From TA-21 sp036557405 (GTDB lineage: Archaea; Thermoproteota; Nitrososphaeria; Nitrososphaerales; Nitrososphaeraceae): 32,112 nucleotides of DNA. A model generated the notes under the pieces. It searched no databases. It was not told the origin of the DNA and worked only from the letters and a program-made list of their open reading frames with translations. The DNA lies in assembly GCA_036557405.1 (NCBI GenBank), contig DATBHO010000051.1, forward strand, positions 1 to 32,112. Direction: 5' to 3'. Below, piece after piece: positions 16,165-24,825 of this stretch (position 1 is its first letter; every line of letters starts with the position of its first letter). The position numbers and the translations under genes were made by a program.

Positions 16165-16698
16165 CTACTCAACTTTTATGTCTTTGGATTTTGACTTGAG
16201 ATCCTTTTTGAACTGTATCTTTAATTCCAGTATTCCGTTTATGTAGCTGGCCTTTGTAGAATCGCTGTCTAATTCTTTATCTACGGGAAGTTCTGTATGG
16301 TATTTCTTATTGCCCTTTTCTGCATGTATTGTTACCAAACCTTCCTGCATTGATACCTTTACATCTTCTTTAGTTATGCCTGGCATCTCTGCTGTTATTA
16401 TCATAGTATTTTCCTTTTCATTGAATGTTGTATCTACAAGTGGTTGGCGGACGGTACTTTGTTCTATCAGTCCCTTCGAAGAAGGTCTTACATTACCAAA
16501 TTCCCTAATGTGAGGTTTTCCCTCCGGTCCTACAGTTATTTGATATCCATAAAAGTATGGGACTGTTTCTGATGTGCCGGTGGTACCTGTTTCTCTTACT
16601 GTTCTGAACATCCTGTTTAGCATGTCCTCAGCCTCGGAAAATTCCTTGTCTATCTGTTCAAAAAATCTATCTCTAAATCCCCACGGATCTTTCCACAA
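16165..16698 (-). CDS. Small heat-shock protein Hsp20
   Basis: A 177-residue alpha-crystallin-type chaperone that holds unfolded proteins in large oligomers. The alpha-crystallin domain covers about residues 87-175, with AEMPGITKEDVKVSMQEG and the late GILELKI strand (the I-x-I-like anchor lies inside it). The N-terminal part (WKDPWGFRDRFFEQIDKEF) is the usual variable oligomerisation arm and a Gly/Thr-rich stretch near residue 38 links them. The start is TTG at 16698: a clear AGGTGA ribosome site lies nine bases upstream and the only nearby ATG is out of frame. A TATA box at 16736-16750 fits an 18-base leader. It is divergent from the metallophosphoesterase-like gene. Confidence 0.92.
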   Translation of the reverse strand: MWKDPWGFRDRFFEQIDKEFSEAEDMLNRMFRTVRETGTTGTSETVPYFYGYQITVGPEGKPHIREFGNVRPSSKGLIEQSTVRQPLVDTTFNEKENTMIITAEMPGITKEDVKVSMQEGLVTIHAEKGNKKYHTELPVDKELDSDSTKASYINGILELKIQFKKDLKSKSKDIKVE

Positions 16699-16707
16699 TT
16701 TTGCATT

Positions 16708-16750
16708 TCACCTGACATTATGTAATGTACCTTACAATATATATATTTTT
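16708..16750 (-). promoter_or_regulatory. hsp20 promoter and ribosome site
   Basis: The TATA region is a run of alternating A and T at 16736-16750. The Shine-Dalgarno AGGTGA (minus strand) is at 16708-16713, nine bases before the TTG start. This is one of the few genes here with a clear leader and ribosome site. Confidence 0.6.
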
Positions 16751-16899
16751 CTCTTTAATTAATAGATTTTATTACTATTTAGAAAAAATCGCCCAAGTTG
16801 GCAGTCATCAAAATCCAAAAATCAAGCTCATTGACTTTAGTAGATTGGAATTGCACAACTTTTTAATAACGTCGACAGAATTCACAAATTGAAATATTC

Positions 16900-18156
16900 G
16901 TGTCTATCACATCCAGAAACGTCGGAATTGTTTTCGGTTTTTCAGCAATATTTCTCGTTTTTACGTCAAATATAGTGATGAATAGTGATCATTTTCTTCA
17001 AGGAGCCCCATTTAAAAAACATAAAAATAGTTTCTCTAAATTTGTGAAAAAACTCAGAGAGCGCATAAAAAATCAGATCGAAGACCACCATGATAACAAG
17101 AAGAAGGATGATAACAAGAAGAAGGATGATAAAAAAGTAGCAAACGTGCAACATGAATACAATTTTGCTGACGAAGGCGATAATAATCGTATGGACTTTA
17201 ATTTTGCTGCCGCAGGTGATTTTGGATGTTCAAAAAATGCGGAGAATACGGTTAGCAATATGGAGGATAAAAAACCTGAACTAGTGTTACCTCTGGGAGA
17301 CCTTTCGTATGATAAGAGTGCCAATTGTTGGCTTGATCTTATCTCTCCTTTCAGTAATGAATTGAAAGTAACGTTAGGATTTCATGATGTTAACGATGGA
17401 GCACCAAAAATGAATCAGTATGAAGACACTTTTAATCTAAAAGAACCATTTGGTTCATTTGATTACAGGCACGTGCATTTTGTTACGATGGCCTCTGAAT
17501 CTCAATATCAGCCAGGTTCGGCACAATACAATTTTATAAGTGATGATTTGAAAAAAGCGTCAGAAAACAAAGACATTGACTGGATAGTAGTAACCACTTA
17601 TGGACCATTTTACACCTCACCATCAACACATAACGCTGAAAAAGTGCTACGGGAAATATATCACCCCCTATTTGAAAAATATGATGTCGATCTAGTATTG
17701 CAGGCTCATAACCACAACTACCAGAGAACATACCCAATATCATATAATTCTGCTGGTGATAGCGCAAATCCTATTGTAACAAATCAAAACACCACAGGAT
17801 ATAATAATGGCATGAAGGGAACCATTTTTGCAATTGTAGGAACGGGCGGAGAGAGTTTCTACCCCTTAGCGAGTCAGGCACCTTATGTGGCGAACCAATT
17901 TGGTGGGAAGTTTGGGTTTCTAGATATAGATATCAGTAATGGAAATCCTCACACTAAATTGACCGGAACTTTCTATGATAATAGGGGCGGGAACTTAGCG
18001 GATCAATTTACAATTGAAAAAGAAATAAAAAACAAAGATGCAGATCTCCAACCAGACGTTCAAAGTACTTTAGATGGTTCAGGAAAATCAAGTTCAGATG
18101 GCGATTATCTTCCTTCCTGTGATAATTGTGATAAATTGTACGATGCTATAGGATAA
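16900..18156 (+). CDS. Secreted metallophosphoesterase-like protein with damaged active site
   Basis: A 418-residue calcineurin-fold protein related to purple acid phosphatases. An N-terminal hydrophobic segment (about residues 8-27) suggests secretion. A highly charged linker follows, with the hexapeptide DNKKKD twice in tandem (residues 65-76). The fold keeps Asp107 (AGDFG), Asp134 and Tyr137 (GDLSYD), and His270/His272 (AHNHNYQRTYP). Two key positions are lost compared with the paralogue at 20150-21745: the GNHE motif is GFHD (Phe161 for the metal-binding Asn), and the MHSPFY motif is TYGPFY (Tyr234 for the metal-binding His). It is therefore probably a pseudoenzyme or has altered metal use (inference). 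The start is GTG, and no ribosome site is visible. The tail has a CDNCDK pair. Confidence 0.85.
   Translation: MSITSRNVGIVFGFSAIFLVFTSNIVMNSDHFLQGAPFKKHKNSFSKFVKKLRERIKNQIEDHHDNKKKDDNKKKDDKKVANVQHEYNFADEGDNNRMDFNFAAAGDFGCSKNAENTVSNMEDKKPELVLPLGDLSYDKSANCWLDLISPFSNELKVTLGFHDVNDGAPKMNQYEDTFNLKEPFGSFDYRHVHFVTMASESQYQPGSAQYNFISDDLKKASENKDIDWIVVTTYGPFYTSPSTHNAEKVLREIYHPLFEKYDVDLVLQAHNHNYQRTYPISYNSAGDSANPIVTNQNTTGYNNGMKGTIFAIVGTGGESFYPLASQAPYVANQFGGKFGFLDIDISNGNPHTKLTGTFYDNRGGNLADQFTIEKEIKNKDADLQPDVQSTLDGSGKSSSDGDYLPSCDNCDKLYDAIG
17092..17127 (+). repeat. Two tandem 18-base repeats in a coding region
   Basis: GATAACAAGAAGAAGGAT occurs twice in direct tandem and encodes DNKKKD twice in the charged linker of the phosphoesterase-like protein. 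The copies are identical, suggesting recent slippage. Confidence 0.85.
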
Positions 18157-18180
18157 CGTTATGAAATACATTCTGAATAA

Positions 18181-18522
18181 TTAGAGAGGCCCTATGGCAG
18201 TGGGTAATAGAACACCAATAATAGTAGTGATTATCCATATGCCAACTGCCACTATCAAGGCCCTTAGCCATCCCATATGATAGATACCTTTTAGAGCTAA
18301 TAGCCATGCTATTCCACCCAAGACTGCAGAAAGAAAACCGTTTCCAAACAGGACGTACGCAATTCCATATACTATTGATCCTATAATTGCAGTAAACAGT
18401 GCTAATTTTAGGCTTCTTCTTTGTCTCATAAATAAGGTTACCAGGTAAATTACTACAGTAGAAACTAGTAATCCTATAAGAAAAACAATAATTGAGGTGG
18501 CACTGAAATTCTCAACTGTCAT
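18181..18522 (-). CDS. Small membrane protein of unknown function
   Basis: A 113-residue protein with about four transmembrane helices (roughly residues 8-30, 38-58, 62-80 and 86-109 of this form) and short polar loops, one with RQRRS after helix 1, which predicts that loop to be cytoplasmic. No motif is recognised. The longest frame starts at a TTG at 18534; the ATG at 18522 is preferred because an AT-rich TATA-like element (CTATTTAAGG on the minus strand) then lies at the right distance. It converges with the phosphoesterase-like gene and diverges from dps. Confidence 0.6.
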   Translation of the reverse strand: MTVENFSATSIIVFLIGLLVSTVVIYLVTLFMRQRRSLKLALFTAIIGSIVYGIAYVLFGNGFLSAVLGGIAWLLALKGIYHMGWLRALIVAVGIWIITTIIGVLLPTAIGPL

Positions 18523-18582
18523 TGATATATACAAATAAGTGAAATGCCTTAAATAGATGACTAGACGTATGTCTCAAATCGA

Positions 18583-18590
18583 TTTATACT
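18583..18590 (+). promoter_or_regulatory. TATA box for dps
   Basis: TTTATACT lies 20-27 bases before the dps ATG, indicating a leaderless transcript. Confidence 0.5.
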
Positions 18591-18609
18591 TTGTAAACCA
18601 TTTAACTGT

Positions 18610-19110
18610 ATGAACAAGTTAAAATCAAAGACAGTCATTTTAGATATTGACACTGGAATATCACGTGAGAGTTTACAAAAGATTGCTAATATCTTAAACG
18701 ACGATTTAGCCGATGAATATGTACTATTGACAAAAACAAGAAATTACCATTGGAATGTTGAGGATCCTAGATTCAATGATCTCCACAAGTTTTTTGATGA
18801 GCACTATGAACTACTATCTGTTGCAGTTGATGAAATCGCAGAGAGGGTGAGGGCTGTTGGCGGCAGGACCAGGGCTGCATTGAAAGAATTCATAAACTCT
18901 TCTCAAATACGGGAAGATGTAGGGTCGTATCCTAATGCTGATACTATGCTAGGTAATCTTTTATCTGACCATGAAACTATAATTAAGACGCTTAGGAAAA
19001 ACATCAACGAATGTCAAGAGCTAAACGATGAAGGAACCGCCAACTTTCTAACAGATAAAATGGAAGAACATGAAAAAATGGCCTGGATGCTGAGATCCTT
19101 CATAGCCTAG
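18610..19110 (+). CDS. dps: Dps family ferritin-like protein
   Basis: A 166-residue Dps, a four-helix-bundle protein that assembles into twelve-subunit cages, oxidises and stores iron, and protects DNA from peroxide. The ferroxidase-site residues at the dimer interface are visible: His47 in RNYHWNV, His59 in LHKFF, then Asp74 and Glu78 in VDEIAERVRAVGG. The helix C/D region is normal and the C-terminus has the usual helical end (HEKMAWMLRSFIA). The ATG start fits a TATA box 20-27 bases upstream. It is a single-gene unit converging on the methyltransferase gene. Oxidative stress protection fits an aerobic ammonia oxidiser. Confidence 0.94.
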   Translation: MNKLKSKTVILDIDTGISRESLQKIANILNDDLADEYVLLTKTRNYHWNVEDPRFNDLHKFFDEHYELLSVAVDEIAERVRAVGGRTRAALKEFINSSQIREDVGSYPNADTMLGNLLSDHETIIKTLRKNINECQELNDEGTANFLTDKMEEHEKMAWMLRSFIA

Positions 19111-19157
19111 CATACCGATGTTTAATTAGTCATGGCAGTCAAGCTATTATAAGTTCG

Positions 19158-20030
19158 CTATTGTTTAAGTGCCACTACACATACAGCTTCATTGGACAGT
19201 TTAATACGGCCATTTTGATGGTCAGCAAATAGTTGTTTAGCCTTATCATTAATAGCCTCCCATATCTCCCATTTTCTTTTTTCAGTCTCGTTAGCTAATA
19301 GTGTTCGAATATGCGCAACAATGTCCTGATTGAATTTCGTATAGTCCTCGGCCGAATCAAATTCAAATGTCACGGTCATGGTTTCACTTTGTATGTCTGT
19401 AAATCCTGCTTTTAGTAATGATTTCTTGAATGCATCTACATCCGCTAAACTAAATGGACCAGGAACCGTCTGACCTATTAATGGATCATGTAGGTATTCT
19501 CTAGCAGTACTCATTGGCATACTTATGAGTGGAACTCTAGATGGTTCGGACCAAACAGCAACTGCCAACCTTCTGCCAGGGAGTAACAATTGATGAATCT
19601 TGACCAAAGCGTTGCCCAGATTCGGGAGAAACATTAATCCCCACCTACAAAGAATAGCATCAAAAGCCTGATTAGTGCTTAATTCAAGATTTTCAGCATC
19701 ACTCTGTCTAAAATCCATTATATTATCCAATCCCAGAGATTTAGCTCTTTCCTCTGCAATAGCCAACATCTCTGTGGACATATCTGTAGCAGTAACATGA
19801 CCTCCTTTGCCAACAACTTTGGCTGCACTAATTGCTGGTTCACCAATTCCTGTTGCTATATCTAATACCCGATTTCCTAGCCTAATTCCTGCGAGCTCAA
19901 TTAATCTATCACTAACATGTTGTGCACCATTCTCAAATGTCTCCCACCACTCTTGCCACCCCCTCGCAACACTGTCCCAGCTTTTTCTTTGATCTACCTT
20001 AAACTTATCAGGATTAAACTCAGAATTCAT
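19158..20030 (-). CDS. Class I SAM-dependent methyltransferase
   Basis: A 290-residue Rossmann-fold methyltransferase of the UbiE/Methyltransf_11-type group. Motif I is RVLDIATGIGEPA (residues 54-66), where SAM binds; the acidic end of strand 2 is in TATDMS, and the post-motif FDAILCRWGLMFLPN and LLLPGRRLAVAVWSEP follow in the expected order. The C-terminal third (residues 180-280) is helical and would hold the acceptor. The substrate is unknown; homologues are often loosely annotated as ubiquinone or sterol methyltransferases, which should not be taken as function here. The N-terminus has the family's GWQEWWETFE helix. An ATG start is used. It is upstream-adjacent to no clear partner; the phosphoesterase gene follows a 119-base gap. 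Confidence 0.88.
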   Translation of the reverse strand: MNSEFNPDKFKVDQRKSWDSVARGWQEWWETFENGAQHVSDRLIELAGIRLGNRVLDIATGIGEPAISAAKVVGKGGHVTATDMSTEMLAIAEERAKSLGLDNIMDFRQSDAENLELSTNQAFDAILCRWGLMFLPNLGNALVKIHQLLLPGRRLAVAVWSEPSRVPLISMPMSTAREYLHDPLIGQTVPGPFSLADVDAFKKSLLKAGFTDIQSETMTVTFEFDSAEDYTKFNQDIVAHIRTLLANETEKRKWEIWEAINDKAKQLFADHQNGRIKLSNEAVCVVALKQ

Positions 20031-20149
20031 TATTATAATTGATATTCTCTTCTCAATCTTATTAGAATTATCATGGAGATTCTGATATCTGATAGAAAAT
20101 GAAAAAAAAGTAAGAACTAAAGCGTGCTATTCGCAGCTTTTCTTGCTGA

Positions 20150-21745
20150 TTAATTCACGGAAGAAAATGGATCTTTTTCGTAGCTTTTGATGGTCATGTC
20201 ACCGTGATTGTCTGCAGTTTCTTCGTCATCAACAGGATCACGTGTGTCTGTTGATCCAAGTAATCCACCGGGATGAGAATTATCATTACTCGATTTATCA
20301 TTATTAGATAAATCTATTTTATCTTCATTGTGTGTCGACTTTGGTTTGTCATCTGTAAGTCCGTCATTGCTAAGTTGCTTTGAAATAGAAGATTTGGCTT
20401 TGGTATCTACTTTATCAGCCAGTTGTTTTGAATTTGTGTCAGTAGCTGTATTACCATCACTTAGTTTGTAGGTTATAGTTGGTTTGTCCTTCTGTACTTT
20501 TTCTTGCATGGACTGGGCTTTGGTATCTACATTGTCTGACAATGGCTTTGCATTTGTGTCAGTAACTATATTATCATTAAGTTTGTAGGTTATAGTTGGT
20601 TTCTCATCTGATAGTGGTTTGGCATTAGTATCTACTTTATCAGACGGCTGCTTCGTATTTGTGTCGGTAGCTGTATAGCTTATAGTTGGTTTGCCGTTCT
20701 CATCTTTGACTATTACTGGTTTGGCTTTAGTATCTCCTTTGTAAGATAGTGGTTTTGCATTTGTGTCAGTAACTATATTATCACTAATACGTTCAATTAT
20801 TTTCTTCTTTGCAGTTTTGGATATACTAAAATGATCATCAGTGACACCATCATTAGTAACGAATTTTGCATCCAATTTATTATCAGAAATATGGATGTCC
20901 AAAATACCAAAATTTGAATCCTGTTGGGATGCTATAAATGGAGCTGAATCTGATAAACCATGTAGGTTTACTCCACCGGTTCCCACTATGGCAAAAATTT
21001 CACCATCGGGATTTTCGTAATCTGTTTTCATAGTACTTGTTACTATCGGGTTTGACGGCGTCGCTTGATTAAATTTTAGGGGAAAACTTCTCTCATAGTT
21101 ATGAACATGACCTTGTAAAACAAGATCTACACCGTATCTATCAAATAGTGGATGATATATTTGACAAGCATCGTCTCCTCCACAATCAAATTCCTTAAAA
21201 GTGTTAGGAGAAGAATAAAATGGAGAATGCATTGTAACGATTATCCATTTGATATCGGGGTTATTTGCAGCATTTCTAAGATCGTTTACCACAAAATTAT
21301 ATTGCTCGGAATTTGTGTCAAACTTTTCTTCTGTTGCCATTGTTAATACATGAACATTGTTGATATTATAAGAGTAGAACGGATTTGAAAGTCCAAAATG
21401 ACTTAGGTATGAATCAACGAGACCATGATCTTCATGATTTCCCAAATTAATTTTTGTAATTGAATCTACTGGTTTTATGAGATCAAGCCAGCAAGTAGAA
21501 GTTTTCTCATAAGAGTAGTCTCCAAGTGCCAATAATAGTTGAGGATTCTTGCTCTTTACATTGTTTACGGTTTTTTCGGTATTGCTAGAGCAACCCCAAT
21601 CTCCAGCTGTAGCAATATGTGTATCGGTTACTGCGAGTACTTTTTGTAATAATGATGGTACATACGCTACCATTGTCAGTAACAGTAATAATGGCACTAC
21701 GGACATAAGTAATTTTAGGCTAGTATTCTCAATGTATCTAATCAT
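20150..21745 (-). CDS. Secreted metallophosphoesterase with C-terminal repeats
   Basis: A 531-residue purple-acid-phosphatase-like enzyme. A signal or anchor helix spans about residues 11-37. The catalytic domain (residues 42-310) carries the full metal set: Asp49 (AGDWG), Asp76 and Tyr79 (GDYSY), Asn103-His104 (GNHE), His173 (TMHSPFY), and His213/His215 (QGHVHNYERSFP). It should hydrolyse phosphate mono- or diesters outside the cell. From residue 321 to about 453 there are four imperfect repeats built around TDTNAKPLSDKVDTKAK with KPTITYKL-like spacers, then a Ser/Asp/Asn-rich tail with DNHGD. This tail resembles a cell-wall or matrix spacer. It is a paralogue of the gene at 16900 and is the one with an intact active site. 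An ATG start is used. Confidence 0.9.
   Translation of the reverse strand: MIRYIENTSLKLLMSVVPLLLLLTMVAYVPSLLQKVLAVTDTHIATAGDWGCSSNTEKTVNNVKSKNPQLLLALGDYSYEKTSTCWLDLIKPVDSITKINLGNHEDHGLVDSYLSHFGLSNPFYSYNINNVHVLTMATEEKFDTNSEQYNFVVNDLRNAANNPDIKWIIVTMHSPFYSSPNTFKEFDCGGDDACQIYHPLFDRYGVDLVLQGHVHNYERSFPLKFNQATPSNPIVTSTMKTDYENPDGEIFAIVGTGGVNLHGLSDSAPFIASQQDSNFGILDIHISDNKLDAKFVTNDGVTDDHFSISKTAKKKIIERISDNIVTDTNAKPLSYKGDTKAKPVIVKDENGKPTISYTATDTNTKQPSDKVDTNAKPLSDEKPTITYKLNDNIVTDTNAKPLSDNVDTKAQSMQEKVQKDKPTITYKLSDGNTATDTNSKQLADKVDTKAKSSISKQLSNDGLTDDKPKSTHNEDKIDLSNNDKSSNDNSHPGGLLGSTDTRDPVDDEETADNHGDMTIKSYEKDPFSSVN
20387..20785 (-). repeat. Imperfect in-frame repeats in the phosphoesterase tail
   Basis: Four copies of a motif close to TDTNxKxxSDKVDTxAK are encoded here, with three KPTI(T/S)Y spacers. 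Similarity is seen at both DNA and protein level (for example, repeated ACTAAT/TTTGTGTCAGTAAC-like stretches), so the tail grew by duplication. Confidence 0.75.
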
Positions 21746-22383
21746 ATCCTAATCCAGAATAATTTTAATTAAATATCGCTTTAAGTCGTTCTTTACTATA
21801 TTAGTGTTAAAATTTCAAAAAGTGATTTCTGTACGTTGTTCTGGTTCTATTTATGATTCAATTATACCATTTGAGTTTTATACATGAATTTATGAATCCT
21901 TTTTCTACAAGAATGTAAAGGCATACGCAATTTCTTCCTCTTTTAACTAATAGGAGATACCATGAAAAATATACTTGTATTGCACAATTTTAACGATCTT
22001 GATTAATTGATCTTCAATTAAATGACTTATTGATTGTTTCAACATATCATTAGTATAATATGGAAATATTGGAAACTTGTTTGAGAATCTGATTTATTTA
22101 AATCGATATTATTTAAGTCTGGGGCAACGGGTTCCGTTTCAATAAATTAGTAAAATAATAATATAGGTACTGCAGAATCAAAGCAAAGTCGCGAATTCCC
22201 GCTATTACACAGCATCGATTATTTTGTCAGCTAATCTAACCTGAAGAATATGAATCAGTGATATTTGCTGTCCGACTTAGGCTAAAGCAGGTCTCTGCAG
22301 TATCCTGACCTTGTCAAAAGTGAGTAGCTTAATTTATTTATTTTAGTATTACCTTTTGAGGTAAAGATTTAATTAATTAATAG
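21746..22383. other. Long gene-less region with mini-ORF and hairpin
   Basis: No normal gene found. A 14-residue plus-strand frame (21962-22006) has AGGAGA just upstream of its ATG, and a perfect 8-base-pair hairpin (TTAATTGA-TCT-TCAATTAA, 22003-22021) overlaps its stop codon. A smaller hairpin AACGG-GTT-CCGTT lies at 22126-22138. The region separates two minus-strand genes. Confidence 0.35.
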
Positions 22384-23214
22384 TTATGCCTTTCTTATCC
22401 CACTGAATGGGGCCCCAATAATTTGATTCCTTGCTATCCTTACAACCTCGAATATGAGATTCTTTACAACCCCAGCTTTTTTGCCTAGTAACCTAACTAT
22501 TATTCCTTGTCTGGCTGGAAGAAATGAAGTGCCACCAGATATCCTCCCCTTTATCTCAAATTCTTTGATCTTTTCATTAATCTCATTTAGGAGTTCTTTT
22601 AAATATTGTTCTCTGGTAACGATATATATCGTGCCGAGTACCTCATAGTTTCCCAATATTCCACCAGCCGTCAAGTCTTCTTTCTTTGGATCTAACTTTA
22701 CTATATCTATGAACCTGGGTTTACCAGATTGGTTCTTTGCGATAGTTTTTATGTAGCAGATGTCATATTGGAATTTTTCACCGCTTGCTACCCTACCTGG
22801 AACGATTATTTCTGAATATATAATTGTGGCCTTTTCATGTACTATCAGTTCCACATCTTGATAGAATCTAGAATTACGAAATGGTATTATTTGATCTGGG
22901 ATATACTCAAGATATCCTCCCTCGTCTACCTTAATATTGACCATCTGGGTTCCATAATTGTTTTCCATCTTGTAGATTCTAGTAGCTCCTTGTGTGGTAA
23001 CGTGGGCAAGAGCATTTTTACCAAGTGTGATATCAGTACTGTATCGGTCTCCCTGCAAAATCCCCCCTGAAGGGGATATGATATAAAGATAAGCCATGGC
23101 GGGGAGAGTATCCTCCAAATAGATCGCACGTTGTATGAAAAGTGGTACGCGACAATATTGTTCTTTTATGACTGTCTTTCCGGTAGCTGGATCCCTTTCT
23201 AGTTTAAGCTGCAA
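22384..23214 (-). CDS. ureD: Urease accessory protein UreD (UreH)
   Basis: A 276-residue UreD, the scaffold that binds apo-urease and, with UreF and UreG, delivers nickel. Family features are VPLFIQRAIYLED, SPSGGILQGDRY, HVTTQGATRIYKM and the C-terminal GAPFSGIRKA. The usual start of the UreD domain lies a few residues before the ATG used here, and the same frame stays open upstream to 23343 with convincing coding sense (IPPEIEAYLSKPRQLVVGK), but holds no ATG, GTG or TTG. Two ATGs at 23342 and 23338, behind a TATA-like element at 23366-23373, are out of frame. So either the protein starts internally at 23214, a non-standard start is used, or a one-base frameshift is present. It is the last gene of the urease accessory set, 228 bases after ureG. 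Confidence 0.88.
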   Translation of the reverse strand: MQLKLERDPATGKTVIKEQYCRVPLFIQRAIYLEDTLPAMAYLYIISPSGGILQGDRYSTDITLGKNALAHVTTQGATRIYKMENNYGTQMVNIKVDEGGYLEYIPDQIIPFRNSRFYQDVELIVHEKATIIYSEIIVPGRVASGEKFQYDICYIKTIAKNQSGKPRFIDIVKLDPKKEDLTAGGILGNYEVLGTIYIVTREQYLKELLNEINEKIKEFEIKGRISGGTSFLPARQGIIVRLLGKKAGVVKNLIFEVVRIARNQIIGAPFSGIRKA

Positions 23215-23442
23215 AATACCTACCTTTCCTGACTTGCCTACTACGAGCTGCCGTGGTTTTGAGAGATATGCCTCAATCTCTGGAGGAATATTTCGTGGTG
23301 TATAAGAATTATAATCGATGGTAACTGTCAGTCTGCATCCATCCTAAAGTAGGTTGACAAACTTGCATATTAATCCAATTGCCACTAAACACTTATGCAT
23401 CTTGCAATTTTGAGAGTGCATAAACAATTTACTATTGACCAG

Positions 23443-24099
23443 CTAGCTTTTTACTAGAGCTTTTGGTGGCGCCGCAAAAAGAACATCCGTTATGATATGT
23501 GATATTACCGCATCCACACCCTGACCTGTTTTAGAGTTGACAAAGACTGTGGGCTTGTTATTTCGAACAATTTTTGCATCACGTTCCATTATCTTTAAAT
23601 CCGCTCCAACGTAGGGAGCGATATCTATTTTGTTTATTACAAGAAGATCGCAACTCTCTATTCCAAGTCCCCTCTTTCTAGGATATTTGTCGCCACCTGT
23701 TACATCGATTATATAGACGAAATAGTCAGCAAGAGCGGGACTAAAAGTTGTTGTAATGTTATCCCCGCCGCTCTCTATAAGGATTAAATCTAGATAATTG
23801 TGTTTTGATTCTAATTCTTCCACTACAGAAAGATTTATCGATGGATCTTCTCTCACAGCGGTATGAGGACATCCTCCTGTAGCAACCCCTATTACTAGCT
23901 CTTCGGGCATAAGCCCTCTTTCAGTTGCAAGATTTCTTCTCATTCTTTCTGCATCCTCTTTGGATACTACATCATTAGAAATTATGCCTGCTTTGTATCC
24001 CTTTGCTGAAAGTATTGGAACAATCTGTTCTATTAGCATAGTTTTACCTGAGCCTACAGGACCGCCAATTCCTACGCGAGGAATTCGAGTAGAGGGCAT
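23443..24099 (-). CDS. ureG: Urease accessory GTPase UreG
   Basis: A 218-residue SIMIBI-class GTPase that powers nickel insertion into urease. The P-loop is GPVGSGKT (residues 13-20), the metal-binding CPH is Cys77-Pro-His79, the conserved ESGGDN is near residues 109-114, and the guanine-specificity motif NKID is at 156-159. All catalytic parts are present and the length is normal. It partners with UreE for nickel and with the UreD/UreF complex on urease. It begins 18 bases after ureF, so it is in the same operon. An ATG start is used. Confidence 0.97.
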   Translation of the reverse strand: MPSTRIPRVGIGGPVGSGKTMLIEQIVPILSAKGYKAGIISNDVVSKEDAERMRRNLATERGLMPEELVIGVATGGCPHTAVREDPSINLSVVEELESKHNYLDLILIESGGDNITTTFSPALADYFVYIIDVTGGDKYPRKRGLGIESCDLLVINKIDIAPYVGADLKIMERDAKIVRNNKPTVFVNSKTGQGVDAVISHIITDVLFAAPPKALVKS

Positions 24100-24117
24100 A
24101 ACAAAATTACCTTATTT

Positions 24118-24825
24118 TCATGTAATAAACATTTTTGAACTCATTATTTCATGCTTCATTTGCAAAATATCTAAACCGGGTGCAAATTGCCAAATGTTTG
24201 AAATTGGTCTGTCTATATTCCTTAATACAGATTCTAAAATGACTGGTCTTAGCTCGTGAATTATTTTCTGGCCGTCAATATGCTGGAGTATTCCCAGTCT
24301 CAAAGCTGCTCCTACAACACTAACTGTGAAACAGTATAACAGTATCAATCCAGCTTTGTTTTTTGGGATATCAAGCGAACAGGTCGCTACCCCAAAGGAT
24401 ACAGGATACACTCCTGTTGCCTTTCCAGTACTAATAGCATTTTGATAGTCCTTTAACATTTTTTTGTGCTTGCTGAAAGTGCTAACACATTTCAGCAACT
24501 GAACACCAGACCTGACAGAAGCGCTTCTTGGCTCCTCTATTAATCTTATAAAGTAAACCGATTCATCCGTCTTAATGAGAGAAGCAAGATCCCTTTTCTT
24601 ACAAGATTCATAAGCGTTACCTAAGGCAGTACAGTCAGAGGGTCCTACTACCTGTTGTAAGTAGCTGGTAATAAATTGACAGATATCCCTACTCTTTAAT
24701 CTCTTTACTTGTGATAGTGCTTCTAGTCCGTTGGATGTTGCATACAACCCCGTAGGAAAAAAAGAGTCAGACATCTGCAATAAACTGATGTCTCCATCAA
24801 TAATTTCAGTGTTCATGAATATCAT
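24118..24825 (-). CDS. ureF: Urease accessory protein UreF
   Basis: An all-helical UreF of about 235 residues. UreF joins UreD on the urease apoenzyme and controls the UreG GTPase. The family opening LLQMSDSFFPTGLYATSNGLEAL is clear, followed by the helical body with RSGVQLLKC and the PVSFGVA segment common to UreF. Several Mets lie near the start; the longest frame begins at 24843 and would overlap ureE by 38 bases, while ATG at 24825 or 24816 gives a shorter overlap and is more likely. Overlap with ureE and 18-base spacing to ureG show one operon. Confidence 0.94.
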   Translation of the reverse strand: MIFMNTEIIDGDISLLQMSDSFFPTGLYATSNGLEALSQVKRLKSRDICQFITSYLQQVVGPSDCTALGNAYESCKKRDLASLIKTDESVYFIRLIEEPRSASVRSGVQLLKCVSTFSKHKKMLKDYQNAISTGKATGVYPVSFGVATCSLDIPKNKAGLILLYCFTVSVVGAALRLGILQHIDGQKIIHELRPVILESVLRNIDRPISNIWQFAPGLDILQMKHEIMSSKMFIT

